NCBI RefSeq assembly: GCF_040958095.1 | Contig: NC_091219.1 | Span: 30,391,252-30,455,251, forward strand | DNA length: 64,000 nucleotides | From: Procambarus clarkii | Taxonomy: Eukaryota > Arthropoda > Malacostraca > Decapoda > Cambaridae | Reading direction: 5' to 3' | Shown: positions 47,562-58,559 of the stretch, piece after piece | Layout: every line of letters starts with the position of its first letter | How positions within the stretch are numbered: position 1 is the first letter of the stretch | Made by a program: the position numbers and the translations under genes | The notes under the pieces: generated by a model | What the model saw: only the letters and a program-made list of their open reading frames with translations | Told to the model about the DNA's origin: nothing | Databases searched by the model: none

Positions 47562-50500
47562 GTGACTCTTGGACCACTTCCTTATCTCTCCCTCCAGAAT
47601 TGTTGCTACGGCTGCAGTCCCACTTTCGGCTGTTTCTGGGGGAGTTCCTGGGTCACTTGTTGGTTGCTTGAGCAGCTGTGCGGGAGTTTGAACTTCCCCG
47701 TGCTGGTTTACCTGCTGGGTCGGATCTGGCTTCAAGTACCTGAGCCCTCGCGTGATGTGTACACGGATTCGTCGTCTCCTGGCTGGGGCTTTTTGACCAG
47801 TGCTCATCAGGCCAGCCAGGATCGGTGGGGTCTGTCCTTCCATCAGGCTCGCATCACGGTTCGGGAGTTCGCATCGGTGTGGCTGTTGCTTTGGAAATTT
47901 CGTGTCACTTGTGGATCGACAATCCGGGTCCATTCGGACTGTGCCCTGGTAGTTCATTGCCTGAACTGGTACAAAGCGGTCCTTAGCTCTTTAGGGCTGG
48001 TCGCGTCGGGTGACTCATCTGAGTTATCAGGGTTTGGCTCTCCTGGCCCGTTCACTTTCTGGGTGTGTCCAACATCTTGGCAGACGATCTGTCCCCGTTC
48101 ATTCCCCCTGTTCCCGGAATGGATGGTTGATACCAACTCGTTCAGTTGGATCTGCTGACCGTACGGACGCCCAGAGGTGGACCTCTTCATGTCGGCGTGG
48201 TGAAGGAGTCTCCCAGTGTATGTGGCGCCCTTCCTCGACTGTGAGGCCGTCGGGGTCGATACTTTTCTGCAGGACTGGTCGAGGTGGGGTTACCTGTACC
48301 TCTTCCCGCATGTTCAGCTGTTGCTTCAGGTTCTGGCTCACCTGGAGACTTGCCAGGGAAGAGTAGTCCTCTTGGCCCCTTGGTAACTGGCCCAGCCATA
48401 GTTTCTGGCACTGCTTGCTCGGTGTCCGAACTTGGGGACTTCTCCACGGCTCCGCTTCTTTCAGTAGATTGCCCCGGTCCAGTACGTGGCTGGTTCAGTC
48501 TTCTCCGGTCTTTGCATTTGGTGTTTCTGACGCAGGTTTATCACCACTTGTATGGTGATCAGATAGCTTCGTTGATGGTGTCCCACCTGCATGTTTCGTC
48601 TTGGCAGCAGTATGAAGTCTCCTGGCAGTCCTTTCATTACTTTTTATCTCTTCTTAGGTTGTCTTCGGTTTTGGATTGGGTTGTTTTGTAGTTTCTCTCT
48701 CTTGGCTGTTTCAGGACTGTCATTTTATGCCGAATACTGTCACCTCATATCGTGCAGTGCTGGAGGAGCCGCTCCGGCTTGCGTTCGGGGTAGATGTTAC
48801 TTCTGCTCTGTTTTGCAAGCTGTCTCGTGCCTTGCTTCACCTCCAGCCTGCTCATATACCACCTAAGCCATCACGGTCATTGAACCAGGTGCTCTCTTTC
48901 TGTCTACTGCTCGGTTTGTGGTGACCCCTTCAGTTTGGGATTGTTTTGATAAGGCTCTTTTCTTCTTGTTGGCATTGGCCTCAGGGGGCCGGGTCAAGGA
49001 GTTTTTTCTCCTCTGTCGCAGGGGTTTCTGCTTTTTCGGTCCTGGTGGTATGTTTGTTTGTTTGCAGCTATCTCCTTTTCTGGCGAAGAATGAGACGGCA
49101 GCTTTCCGGAGGGGTCCTTGGGTCGTTGATGCTTGGTTGGTTCGGCCAGGGGTGCATAATGTGTTGTGTTCGGTTGCAGATCTTCGCCATTATTTGCGCT
49201 CCACGGCCTCTGTGGCCAGGGACGCGCTTTGGCTTCACCCGGTTTCCCTTCTTCCCTGTTCCAGGGCTCGGGCTCGGGTCTCCCAGGTTGTTCCCAGGGT
49301 TATTCAGTCCAGGCAGCCTGCGGTCTATCCTCATGCCCATGAATTTTGTTTCTAAGGTTTTTTGCTTCTTTAAAATATTTGCTTCGAAAGAAATTTGCTT
49401 CTTTAGCTACAGTTTTTGGTTATATGTCTTGGGCTGACATTCGAGCATGTGGATTTTGGAGGTCGAACAGGGTCCTGGCCACCCATTACCTCATAAGTGT
49501 TTTTGGTCCTAGTCGGGTGAGTGTCGCTTTGGGTCGTAGGTTGCAGCTAGTTGTCTCGACTTCGAGTTGAGGAGCTAGTGGCGGCCGCCTTCCGGTTCCT
49601 CTTTCGGTTCCGGTTCCGGAAAGTTTCTCTTTCATTTTCTGTGATTAAGAGGGGCTCTCCTCAGAAAACTAGCGGTAAATGTAATGAAACGTCATTTTCT
49701 GGGTGAGTTCTGGAGGCTCCCCGGTAACCCTGAGAGTGGATGGCTGGCACGGGGTCTGGGGCTCCAACTTCCCTCTTCCGGCGTGGCGGTGGTTGTGATG
49801 TCATGCTTGTTTGCTTTTTTTTTTATTGGGGAGTTCTGCTTGAGAGTTCGGCTTTCAGTATCAATCGTTAACCAGGTGGGGTTTGTTTTGGGACGCTTAC
49901 CTTTCTGGGTGCCTAACCCGGTAGATGACAGACATGGAATGCCTCCAACCAAACTAAATAAACTAAATAAACTAAATGGGTAGAACACCTGGAGAGAAAT
50001 GATATAATATCAGACAGACAGTATGGTTTTCGTTCTGGAAGATCCTGTGTATCGAATTTACTCAGTTTCTATGATCGAGCCACAGAGATATTTCAGGAAA
50101 GAGATGGTTGGGTTGACTGCATCTATTTGGACCTAAAAAAGGCTTTCGACAGAGTTCCACATAAGAGGTTGTTCTGGAAACTGGAAAATATTGGAGGGGT
50201 GACGGGTAAGCTTCTAACATGGATGAAAAATTTTCTGACTGATAGAAAAATGAGGGCAGTAATCAGAGGTAATGTATCGGAATGGAGAAATGTCACAAGT
50301 GGAGTACCACAGGGTTCAGTTCTTGCACCAGTGATGTTTATTGTGTACATAAATGATCTACCAGTTGGTATACAGAATTATATGAACATGTTTGCTGATG
50401 ATGCTAAGATAATAGGAAGGATAAGAAATTTAGATGATTGTCATGCCCTTCAAGAAGACCTGGACAAAATAAGTATATGGAGCACCACTTGGCAAATGGA

Positions 50501-51460
50501 ATTTAATGTTAATAAATGTCATGTTATGGAATGTGGAATAGGAGAACATAGACCCCACACAACCTATATATTATGTGAGAAATCTTTAAAGAATTCTGGT
50601 AAAGAAAGAGATCTAGGAGTGGTTCTAGATAGAAAACTATCACCTGAGGACCACATAAAGAATATTGTGCAAGGAGCCTATGCTATGCTTTCTAACTTCA
50701 AAATTGCATTTAAATACATGGATGGCGATATACTAAAGAAATTGTTCATGACTTTTGTTAGGCCAAAGCTAGAATATGCAGCTGTTGTGTGGTGCCCATA
50801 TCTTAAGAAGCACATCAACAAACTGGAAAAGGTGCAAAGACATGCTACTAAGTGGCTCCCAGAACTGAAGGGCAAGAGTTACGAGGAGCGGTTAGAAGCA
50901 TTAAATATGCCAAAACTAGAAGACAGAAGAAAAAGAAGTGATATGATCACTACGTACAAAATAGTAACAGGAATTGATAAAATCGACAGGGAAGACTTCC
51001 TGAGACCTGGAACTTCAAGAACAAGAGGTCATAGATTTAAACTAGCTAAACACAGATGCCGAAGAAATATAAGAAAATTCACCTTCGCAAATAGAGTGGT
51101 AGACGGTTGGAACAAGTTAAGTGAGAAGGTGGTGGAGGCCAAGACCGTCAGTAGTTTCAAAGCGTTATATGACAAAGAGTGCTGGGAAGACGGGACACCA
51201 CGAGCGTAGCTCTCATCCTGTAACTACACTTAGGTAATTACACTTAGGTAATTACCACAGGAGGATTTCTAAAGGCCATTGCTCCTCATGCCTCTCTGAG
51301 GAAGCCAGGTTCTGCCTCGTGGTCCCTGGTAGGCTAAAACTCCAATCGAATTGACTGATGCCACGGTCTAATACATTCATATTGGCCCGGTATAGCTCCA
51401 GGGAGCTTCTGGGACACGCCCAGAAAATGGCATTTCATTACATTAAATGCTGTTTTTTTT
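47562..51460 (+). mobile_element. DIRS-2: 5'-truncated, with LINE nested in its 3' repeat
   Basis: Starts in the RT/RNase H linker (FGCFWGSSWVTC). RNase H: VYTDSSSPGWGFLTSAHQAS at 47757 (first D kept) and VHSDCALVVHCLNW. The motif that starts VDLFMSAW in DIRS-1 falls near 48180. Tyrosine recombinase at 48540-49570: FFLLALASGGRVKEF (catalytic R region), LSPFLAKNETAAFRRG, QPAVYPHAHEF, DIRACGFWRSNRVLATHYL (C-terminal Y region). Frames are broken at several points. The 3' terminal repeat (about 49780-49955 and 51253-51460) is interrupted by the LINE at 49957-51252. A short inverted match to its end lies at 49679-49735. Confidence 0.85.
49957..51252 (+). mobile_element. LINE-A copy inserted in a DIRS terminal repeat
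   Basis: 5'-truncated copy starting at codons KTKWVEHLERND. The open frame runs to the stop at 51209 and includes [17 protein letters not shown] and the whole C-terminus (360 codons from the first ATG at 50127). The 3' end has two 14-bp tail units. Both flanks belong to one DIRS terminal repeat: left CCTAACCCGGTAGATG, right CCACAGGAGGATTTC. Confidence 0.9.
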
Positions 51461-51529
51461 TTTTTTATCTGTAGTGTGTGTGTGTAATTACCTAAGTGTA
51501 ATTACCTAAGTGTAGTTACAGGATGAGAG

Positions 51530-54445
51530 CTACGCTCGTGGTGTCCCGTCTTCCCAGCACTCTTTGTCATATAACGCTTTGAAACTACTGACGGTCTTGG
51601 CCTCCACCACCTTCTCACTTAACTTGTTCCAACCGTCTACCACTCTATTTGCGAAGGTGAATTTTCTTATATTTCTTCGGCATCTGTGTTTAGCTAGTTT
51701 AAATCTATGACCTCTTGTTCTTGAAATTCCAGGTCTCAGGAAGTCTTCCCTGTCGATTTTATCAATTCCTGTAACTATTTTGTATGTAGTGATCATATCA
51801 CCTCTTTTTCTTCTGTCTTCTAGTTTTGGCATATTTAATGCTTCTAACCTCTCCTCGTAGCTCTTGCCCTTCAGTTCTGGGAGCCACTTAGTAGCATGTC
51901 TTTGCACCTTTTCCAGTTTGTTGATGTGCTTCTTAAGATATGGGCACCACACAACAGCTGCATATTCTAGCTTTGGCCTAACAAAAGTCATGAACAATTT
52001 CTTTAGTATATCGCCATCCATGTATTTAAATGCAATTCTGAAGTTAGAAAGCATAGCATAGGCTCCTTGCACAATATTCTTTATGTGGTCCTCAGGTGAT
52101 AGTTTTCTATCTAGAACCACTCCTAGATCTCTTTCTTTATCAGAATTCTTTAAAGATTTCTCACATAATATATAGGTTGTGTGGGGTCTATGTTCTCCTA
52201 TTCCACATTCCATAACATGACATTTATTAACATTAAATTCCATTTGCCAAGTGGTGCTCCATATACTTATTTTGTCCAGGTCTTCTTGAAGGGCATGACA
52301 GTCATCTAAATTTCTTATCCTTCCTATTATCTTAGCATCATCAGCAAACATGTTCATATAATTCTGTATACCAACTGGTAGATCATTTATGTACACAATA
52401 AACATCACTGGTGCAAGAACTGAACCCTGTGGTACTCCACTTGTGACATTTCTCCATTCCGATACATTGCCTCTGATTACTGCCCTCATTTTTCTATCAG
52501 TCAGAAAATTTTTCATCCATGATAGAAGCTTACCTGTCACCCCTCCAATATTTTCCAGTTTCCAGAACAACCTCTTATGTGGAACTCTGTCGAAAGCCTT
52601 TTTTAGGTCCAGATAGATGCAGTCAACCCAACCATCTCTTTCCTGTAATATCTCTGTGGCTCGATCATAGAAACTGAGTAAATTCGATACACAGGATCTT
52701 CCAGATCGAAAACCATACTGTCTGTCTGATATTATATCATTTCTCTCTAGGTGTTCTACCCATTTAGTTTTGATTAGTTTTTCCAATACTTTCACTATTA
52801 CACTTGTCAATGATACAGGTCTATAATTGAGGGGGTCTTCCCTGCTGCCACTTTTGTAGATTGGAACTATGTTAGCCTGTTTCCACCCGTCTGCTACGAT
52901 TCCTGTACACAGGGATGCCTGAAAGATCAGGTGAAGTGGAATGCTGAGCTCAGATGCACATTCTCTCAGAACCCATGGTGAAACGCCATCTGGGCCAGCT
53001 GCTTTGTTCTTACCGAGCTCCTTGAGCATTTTTTCCACTTCGTCTCTAGACACCTCTATGTGTTCTATGTTGTTCTCTGGAATTCTTATTGTATCTGGTT
53101 CCCTAAAGATTTCATTTTGTACAAACACACTTTGGAACTTTTCGTTTAGTGTTTCACACATTTCCTTTTCATCTTCCGTGAATCTATTTCCCATTTTCAA
53201 CCTCTGAATATTATCCTTTACCTGCAATTTGTTGTTTATGAATTTATAGAATAGACCTGGTTCTGTTTTACATTTGTCCGCAATCCCTTTTTCAAAATTT
53301 CTTTCTGCCTCTCTCCTCACTGCCGTGTAGTTGTTTCTCGCATCTTTGTATCGCTGGTATGTTTGGGGGTTCGGCCTCTTCCTGTATTGATTCCATTTTT
53401 GTGTCTTTCGGTCTCTAGCCCTCTCGCAATTTCTATTGAACCAATCCTGTTTCCTAGTTCTGCATCTCTGTTTTGGTATAAATTTTTTTGTGCCTTTATC
53501 ATATATTTCACAAAACTTGCCATACATCTCATTCACTTCCTTGCCTAGCATCAAGTCTGTCCAATTATACTCACTAAAAAAATTTCTAAGGTCACCATAA
53601 TGTCCTCTCCTGAAGTCTGGTTTTTCAACTGCTTCAACCTCCTTATTTTCTTCCAGCTTATAACGCATTGCATACTTTATTCCCAAAAAGACATGGTCAC
53701 TTTTACCCAAGGGAGGAAGGTACTGAATGTCAAATATCTCTTCCTCCTTCCTGGTAAATATCAAATCTAGCATGGAGGGAACGTCCCCTTCCCTCATCCT
53801 CGTAGCTTGTTTAACATGTTGATACAAGAATGTTTCCAGGATGAGGTCTACAAATTTACAGGTCCAAAAATCTTCTGTTTTAGCTTCATATGCTTCCCAG
53901 TCTATGGATTTCAAGTTGAAGTCACCGACTATCAACAGTCGTGATCTATCGTTATCCGCTCCCGCTATAATCTCTCTCATTATTGTTATAAGACCTTCAC
54001 GTTTACTATCTAGCTCCTCCTTTGACCATGTGCTGCTTGGCGGTGGACTATATGCATTTATCATCATTAGTTTATCATCCTCATAGCAGATCTCTAGTGC
54101 TATTATGTCAACTTCTTGTGGATTGGCAGTCATTATTTCCTTCACCTTTAGGTGTTCTTTTACCAGCACAGCAACGCCACCGCCTTTCCTAATTTTTCTG
54201 TCCCGTCTCCAAATTGAGTAGCCCCTTGGGAATATGACCTCATTTAAAATTACATCTTCAAGTTTTGTCTCCGTGAGTGCAACAATGTCTGGTGTCTGCA
54301 GCTGTATTACATCACTTAACTCCAGTATCTTCGATCTCACTCCATCTATGTTGGTGTATGCAATCTTCAGGAACTTGTTCCCCCTCTCCTTATTCTTCAC
54401 TCCCCCTCTCTCTATTGATTTTGTTGGTTTGCCTTTATGTACCAC
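51530..54445 (-). CDS. LINE-A ORF2: endonuclease-reverse transcriptase, 971 residues
   Basis: Residues about 25-270 are an APE-type endonuclease: IAYTNIDG, ALTETKLED, GDFNLKSIDW and the final SDHVFLG are all present. The reverse transcriptase spans about 480-780: VVPIYKSG-like [46 protein letters not shown] and the catalytic FADDAK at about 698. The C-terminus (VQRHATKWLPELKG, CRRNIRKFTFANRVVDGW) has no RNase H. No stop or frameshift is visible. The protein nicks the target and copies the element RNA at the nick. Overlap with ORF1 suggests coupled or reinitiated translation. Confidence 0.93.
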   Translation of the reverse strand: MVHKGKPTKSIERGGVKNKERGNKFLKIAYTNIDGVRSKILELSDVIQLQTPDIVALTETKLEDVILNEVIFPRGYSIWRRDRKIRKGGGVAVLVKEHLKVKEIMTANPQEVDIIALEICYEDDKLMMINAYSPPPSSTWSKEELDSKREGLITIMREIIAGADNDRSRLLIVGDFNLKSIDWEAYEAKTEDFWTCKFVDLILETFLYQHVKQATRMREGDVPSMLDLIFTRKEEEIFDIQYLPPLGKSDHVFLGIKYAMRYKLEENKEVEAVEKPDFRRGHYGDLRNFFSEYNWTDLMLGKEVNEMYGKFCEIYDKGTKKFIPKQRCRTRKQDWFNRNCERARDRKTQKWNQYRKRPNPQTYQRYKDARNNYTAVRREAERNFEKGIADKCKTEPGLFYKFINNKLQVKDNIQRLKMGNRFTEDEKEMCETLNEKFQSVFVQNEIFREPDTIRIPENNIEHIEVSRDEVEKMLKELGKNKAAGPDGVSPWVLRECASELSIPLHLIFQASLCTGIVADGWKQANIVPIYKSGSREDPLNYRPVSLTSVIVKVLEKLIKTKWVEHLERNDIISDRQYGFRSGRSCVSNLLSFYDRATEILQERDGWVDCIYLDLKKAFDRVPHKRLFWKLENIGGVTGKLLSWMKNFLTDRKMRAVIRGNVSEWRNVTSGVPQGSVLAPVMFIVYINDLPVGIQNYMNMFADDAKIIGRIRNLDDCHALQEDLDKISIWSTTWQMEFNVNKCHVMECGIGEHRPHTTYILCEKSLKNSDKERDLGVVLDRKLSPEDHIKNIVQGAYAMLSNFRIAFKYMDGDILKKLFMTFVRPKLEYAAVVWCPYLKKHINKLEKVQRHATKWLPELKGKSYEERLEALNMPKLEDRRKRGDMITTYKIVTGIDKIDREDFLRPGISRTRGHRFKLAKHRCRRNIRKFTFANRVVDGWNKLSEKVVEAKTVSSFKALYDKECWEDGTPRA

Positions 54446-55431
54446 TTTACTGGTTTGCCTACCCCTATCACTTTGTAGAAAAAAGAATTTATTTCTTCTT
54501 CATTCCTGCTCTCATTTAAATGTTTTGCCTCGGCGAGGTTCAGTTTCAGCTTCTCTCTATCTTCTTTTGAAAGATCTCGTCTTAACGACCACCCTTTCCC
54601 ATCCTCATCCCTTTGCAATTTTCTAGCATTCCTTAGTACTTCTTCCATCTGTTTGGCACCGTTTAGGGTGATCCTCAAAGGTCGATCTTTCCCTTTTACG
54701 TACCTGCCTATTCTCCTGTAGTCGCACACATTCTCTCTGTTTGTAAGACCTTCCACGAGGCCAACAATTTTATCTACTACTTTAGCTTCTTCTACAGCTC
54801 TTTCTGACCTAGATGTTATCGCCTTTTCTTTGCAGCCAAAAATGATCAGGGACTTACTCCGATCAACTGTGTTTTGCACCAACTTCGGGTTAGATGCCAA
54901 TTCTTTCCTCACTTCTAGCCTAATGTTTGTTTTATCTTGGTTGCTGCAGTGTTTGACTTCCTTTACTGCTTCTTCTATTTTTTCCTTCTCCTTGGCCACT
55001 TGTGCATAAGTGAGTTGCATATCTTTCTTGCACTGTTCTATTCCCTGTGTAACTTCCTCCATCTGTGCTGACAAAAGCTGTTTCTCCTGTTGAATTTCCT
55101 TGCCTAACCTATTGTAGTCATTTATGTTTAAATTTACTTTAACTTCTTCCAAAGCTATTTTTAAGAGTTTATTTTCTTCTTCCATGGCTTTGCAATTTGT
55201 TTCCAATTGATTCTTATCCTTGCGCAAGTCTTTCACTAAACCCTCAAGACATACAACTTTGCTATTCAAATGGTCATTACTTTCTTTCAATTTACTAATT
55301 ATTTCTACATGAGAGTTCACTATAGTATTTAAATTTACCAACTTGTTATGTAGACTACTAATATCAATGCTTTCTTCATTGAATCCCTCAAAATCAAGCT
55401 CTGTTTTGTTTTTCCCCTTGCCAGTGGCCAT
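54412..55431 (-). CDS. LINE-A ORF1: coiled-coil RNA-binding protein
   Basis: About 339 residues. The start ATGGCC at 55431 is preferred over the ATG at 55461 because the other 5'-complete copy starts at the same place (47002, MAAS). Residues about 15-165 are heptad-rich coiled coil (SKLKESNDHLNSKV, NCKAMEEENKLLKIAL). A compact domain follows with SLIIFGCKE (RNP2-like), RRIGRYVKG and RPLRITLNGAKQ, resembling the RRM-like domain of non-LTR ORF1 proteins. A charged SLRRDLSKEDREKLK helix and a basic end follow. Its expected role is trimerisation and binding of the element RNA. The end overlaps the start of ORF2. Confidence 0.85.
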   Translation of the reverse strand: MATGKGKNKTELDFEGFNEESIDISSLHNKLVNLNTIVNSHVEIISKLKESNDHLNSKVVCLEGLVKDLRKDKNQLETNCKAMEEENKLLKIALEEVKVNLNINDYNRLGKEIQQEKQLLSAQMEEVTQGIEQCKKDMQLTYAQVAKEKEKIEEAVKEVKHCSNQDKTNIRLEVRKELASNPKLVQNTVDRSKSLIIFGCKEKAITSRSERAVEEAKVVDKIVGLVEGLTNRENVCDYRRIGRYVKGKDRPLRITLNGAKQMEEVLRNARKLQRDEDGKGWSLRRDLSKEDREKLKLNLAEAKHLNESRNEEEINSFFYKVIGVGKPVKWYIKANQQNQ

Positions 55432-55653
55432 CTTGAATGTTCTTCTCTGCACTGTAAACACTAGGGCAACTTTTTCTCATCCGATTTTTCACTTCCCTTA
55501 GCACTTTCCTGTTATCTCACCTATTTTTCAAGAGCACTATACCTTTATGTTCTCTGGGACACCACTCACTACCATCAACCTGTACTACAATACTTAGGAT
55601 TGTTGAAATATGCTGGAGCTCCTCTGCTGCAAGTGTTGACCCTAGGGGTGTCA

Positions 55654-55658
<5 letters not shown>

Positions 55659-55697
<39 letters not shown>
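55659..55697 (+). repeat. (GT)n between two LINE-A copies
   Basis: About 20 GT units. On the minus strand it is (AC)n directly after the 3' tail of the upstream LINE-A copy and directly before the 5' end of the full-length copy. Confidence 0.95.
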
Positions 55698-55701
<4 letters not shown>

Positions 55702-57594
55702 TACCTAAGTGTAGTTACAGGATGAGAGCTACGCTCGTGGTGTCCCGTCTTCCCAGCACTCTTTGTCATATAACGCTTTGAAACTACTGACGGTCTTGGC
55801 CTCCACCACCTTCTCACTTAACTTGTTCCGACCGTCTACCACTCTATTTGCGAAGGTAAATTTTCTTATATTTCTTCGGCATCTGTGTTTAGCTAGTTTA
55901 AATCTATGGCCTCTTGTTCTTGAAGTTCCAGGTCTCAGGAAGTCTTCCCTGTCGATTTTATCAATTCCTGTTACTATTTTGTACGTAGTGATCATATCAC
56001 CTCTTTTTCTTCTGTCTTCTAGTTTTGGCATGTTTAATGCTTCTAACCTCTCCTCGTAGCTCTTGCCCTTCAGTTCTGGGAGCCACTTAGTAGCATGTCT
56101 TTGCACCTTTTCCAGTTTGTTGATGTGCTTCTTAAGATATGGGCACCACACAACAGCTGCATATTCTAGCTTTGGCCTAACAAAAGTCATGAACAATTTC
56201 TTTAGTATATCGCCATCCATGTATTTAAATGCAATTCTGAAGTTAGAAAGCATTGCATAGGCACCTTGCACAATATTCTTAATGTGGTCCTCAGGTGATA
56301 GTTTTCTATCTAGAACCACTCCTAGATCTCTTTCTTTATCAGAATTCTTTAAAGATTTCTCACATAATATATAGGTTGTGTGGGGTCTATGTTCTCCTAT
56401 TCCACATTCCATAACATGACATTTATTAACATTAAATTCCATTTGCCAAGTGGTGCTCCATATACTTATTTTGTCCAGGTCTTCTTGAAGGGCATGACAA
56501 TCATCTAAATTTCTTATCCTTCCTATTATCTTAGCATCATCAGCAAACATGTTCATATAATTCTGTATACCAACTGGTAGATCATTTATGTACACAATAA
56601 ACATCACTGGTGCAAGAACTGAACCCTGTGGTACTCCACTTGTGACATTTCTCCATTCCGATACATTGCCTCTGATTACTGCCCTCATTTTTCTATCAGT
56701 CAGAAAATTTTTCATCCATGATAGAAGCTTACCTGTCACCCCTCCAATATTTTCCAGTTTCCAGAACAACCTCTTATGTGGAACTCTGTCGAAAGCCTTT
56801 TTTAGGTCCAGATAGATGCAGTCAACCCAGCCATCTCTTTCCTGTAATATCTCTGTGGCCCGATCATAGAAACTGAGTAAATTCGATACACAGGATCTTC
56901 CTGATCGAAAACCATACTGTCTGTCTGATATTATATCATTTCTCTCCACGTGTTCTACCCATTTAGTTTTGATTAGCTTTTCCAATACTTTCACTATTAC
57001 ACTTGTCAATGATACAGGTCTATAATTGAGGGGGTCTTCCCTGCTGCCACTTTTGTAGATTGGAACTATGTTAGCCTGTTTCCACACGTCTACTACGATT
57101 CCTGTACACAGGGATGCCTGAAAGATCAGGTGAAGTGGAATGCTGAGCTCAGATGCACATTCTCTCAGAACCCATGGTGAAACGCCATCTGGACCAGCTG
57201 CTTTGTTCCTCCCGAGCTCCTTTAGCATATTTTCCACTTCATCTCTAGACACCTCTATCCGCTCTATGTTGTTCTCTGGAATTCTTATTGTGTCTGGTTC
57301 TCTGAAGATTTCATTTTGTACAAACACACTTTGGAACTTTTCATTTAATGTTTCACACATTTCCTTTTCATTTTCCGTGAATCTGTTTCCCATTTCCAAC
57401 CTCTGGATATTATCCTTTACCTGCAATTTGTTGTTTATGAATTTGTAGAATAGGCCCGGTTCTGTTTTACATTTATCTGCTATCCCTTTTTCAAAATTTC
57501 TTTCTGCCTCTCTCCTTACTGCTGTATAATTGTTTCTCGCATCTTTGTATCGCTGGTATGTTTGGGGGTTTGGCCTCTTCCTATACTGATTCCA

Positions 57595-57597
<3 letters not shown>
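55698..57597 (-). mobile_element. LINE-A copy, 5'-truncated, ORF still open
   Basis: The ORF2 reading frame is open from the 5' breakpoint at about 57597 (WNQYRKRPNPQTYQRY) to the stop at 55729, so the whole RT (FADDAK intact) and C-terminus are kept but the endonuclease is missing. The 5' side abuts a (GT)n tract. The 3' end keeps one 14-bp tail unit followed by (AC)n, after which the full-length copy begins. It is nearly identical to the full-length copy. Confidence 0.9.

Positions 57598-57648
<51 letters not shown>
57597..57648 (+). repeat. (GT)n at a LINE-A breakpoint
   Basis: About 25 GT units at the 5' breakpoint of the LINE-A copy at 55.7-57.6 kb, followed by two GAAATTCTGCGTGTGT units. 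Confidence 0.9.
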
Positions 57649-57651
<3 letters not shown>

Positions 57652-57689
57652 TTCTGCGTGTGTGAAATTCTGCGTGTGTGGTGATTTTT

Positions 57690-58410
57690 TGCATTTTGAA
57701 CATTAAAGTAATTATTATATATCACGTAATGAGTCCCAGGAAAGTCAGTGGTAAGGCTCAACATATGAAAACCCATGTAAGGATGACCATACAGAAGAAA
57801 CAAGAGTACAGAATGTCTCTTCCTCAACAATTAAGAAAATGTGTGCAGCATGGGTAGAATTGCAAACCTTTGCTGAAATGACTTGCCCAAATCAAGCTTC
57901 AGTAGGCCGTTGCCTTAACCTATTCAATGACACTGTGATGCATCATTACAGACAAATGTTAAAACGAAGTGAAAAACTAATGTCTCTTGACAAATTTGTA
58001 GTGAGACAAACAAGCACTGAACCACAACCAGGACCTAGTGGTATTCAGGCAAAACATAGGAGAGAGAGAGTAGCCCAGAGAAAACATCACTGCCTGATGT
58101 GATAATGGAAGGGGACTCCCCTTCCAAACAGTAACAACTCTCCTCCTCCTCCCCCCCTCATCACCATCTTCCATACGCCATCAAGAGCCTTCCATAAAGG
58201 TAAGATCAACTTAGGTACTGTATTGTAGTTAGAAAAAAACATTGTATTCAGTATAAAATGTATTTGTATGTTAATATTTTGGAGGGTGGGGAACGGATTA
58301 ATTCAAATCCCTTTATTTCTTATGGGAAAAATCGCTTCGACTTACGATATTTCGACTTACGATCTGTCTCTGGGAACTGATTAGCATCGTAAGTCGAGGC
58401 TCCATTGTAT
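57690..58410 (+). mobile_element. Tigger-like DNA transposon, 3' part
   Basis: 57839-58130 codes for MCAAWVELQTFAEM, QASVGRCLNLFNDTVMHHY, KRSEKLMSLDKFVV and, after a frame change, LPDVIMEGDSPSKQ and stop. This is the C-terminal tail of Tigger transposases. The catalytic DDE region is absent. The 3' end has CTTCGACTTACGATATTTCG, a GACTTACGAT repeat and the terminal CGTAAGTCGAGGCTCCATTG/TA. Confidence 0.75.
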
Positions 58411-58412
58411 GT

Positions 58413-58490
58413 CCTTATCAGCCTGGATAGCTCCGGAAGCCTCCGGGTCTCGTCCAGAAAATGGAATTTCATTACATTCAGCGCTGGTTT
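58413..58490 (+). repeat. DIRS terminal-repeat end fragment
   Basis: Contains GATAGCTCCGGAAGC, CCAGAAAATGGAATTTCATT and ACATTCAGCGCTGG, matching the end of the repeat at 51395-51450. It follows directly on the Tigger 3' end. Confidence 0.55.
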
Positions 58491-58559
58491 TTTATTTTAT
58501 GGTTTTTAATTTTGTCTTCCAAATGTTTTGATTTTCAACTCATACTTACATGTTACATT

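Larger units (their letters stand above)
51474..55658 (-). mobile_element. LINE-A, apparently full-length CR1-like non-LTR retrotransposon
   Basis: About 4.18 kb with both ORFs open. The 5' end near 55658 (minus strand, AAAAGGTGACACC) coincides with the 5' end of the separate copy near 47230, which supports it as the true start. The 5' UTR is about 230 bases. ORF1 (55431-54412) overlaps ORF2 (54445-51530) by 34 bases in another frame. The 3' UTR is only about 20 bases, then two units of a 14-bp repeat, ACTTAGGTAATTAC, and a short (AC)n. There is an AP endonuclease and no RNase H, and the tail is not poly(A); this suits the CR1/L2 group better than the jockey clade. The clade call is inference. 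Confidence 0.92.

Noticed and set aside
50123..50350. 75-codon antisense frame ([15 protein letters not shown]) seen in each LINE-A copy
   Set aside because: It recurs only because LINE-A copies are nearly identical; it is the shadow of the RT frame.
51864..52061. 65-codon antisense frame (MPFSSGSHLVACLC) in each LINE-A copy
   Set aside because: Shadow of the ORF2 C-terminal region; no independent start or conservation.
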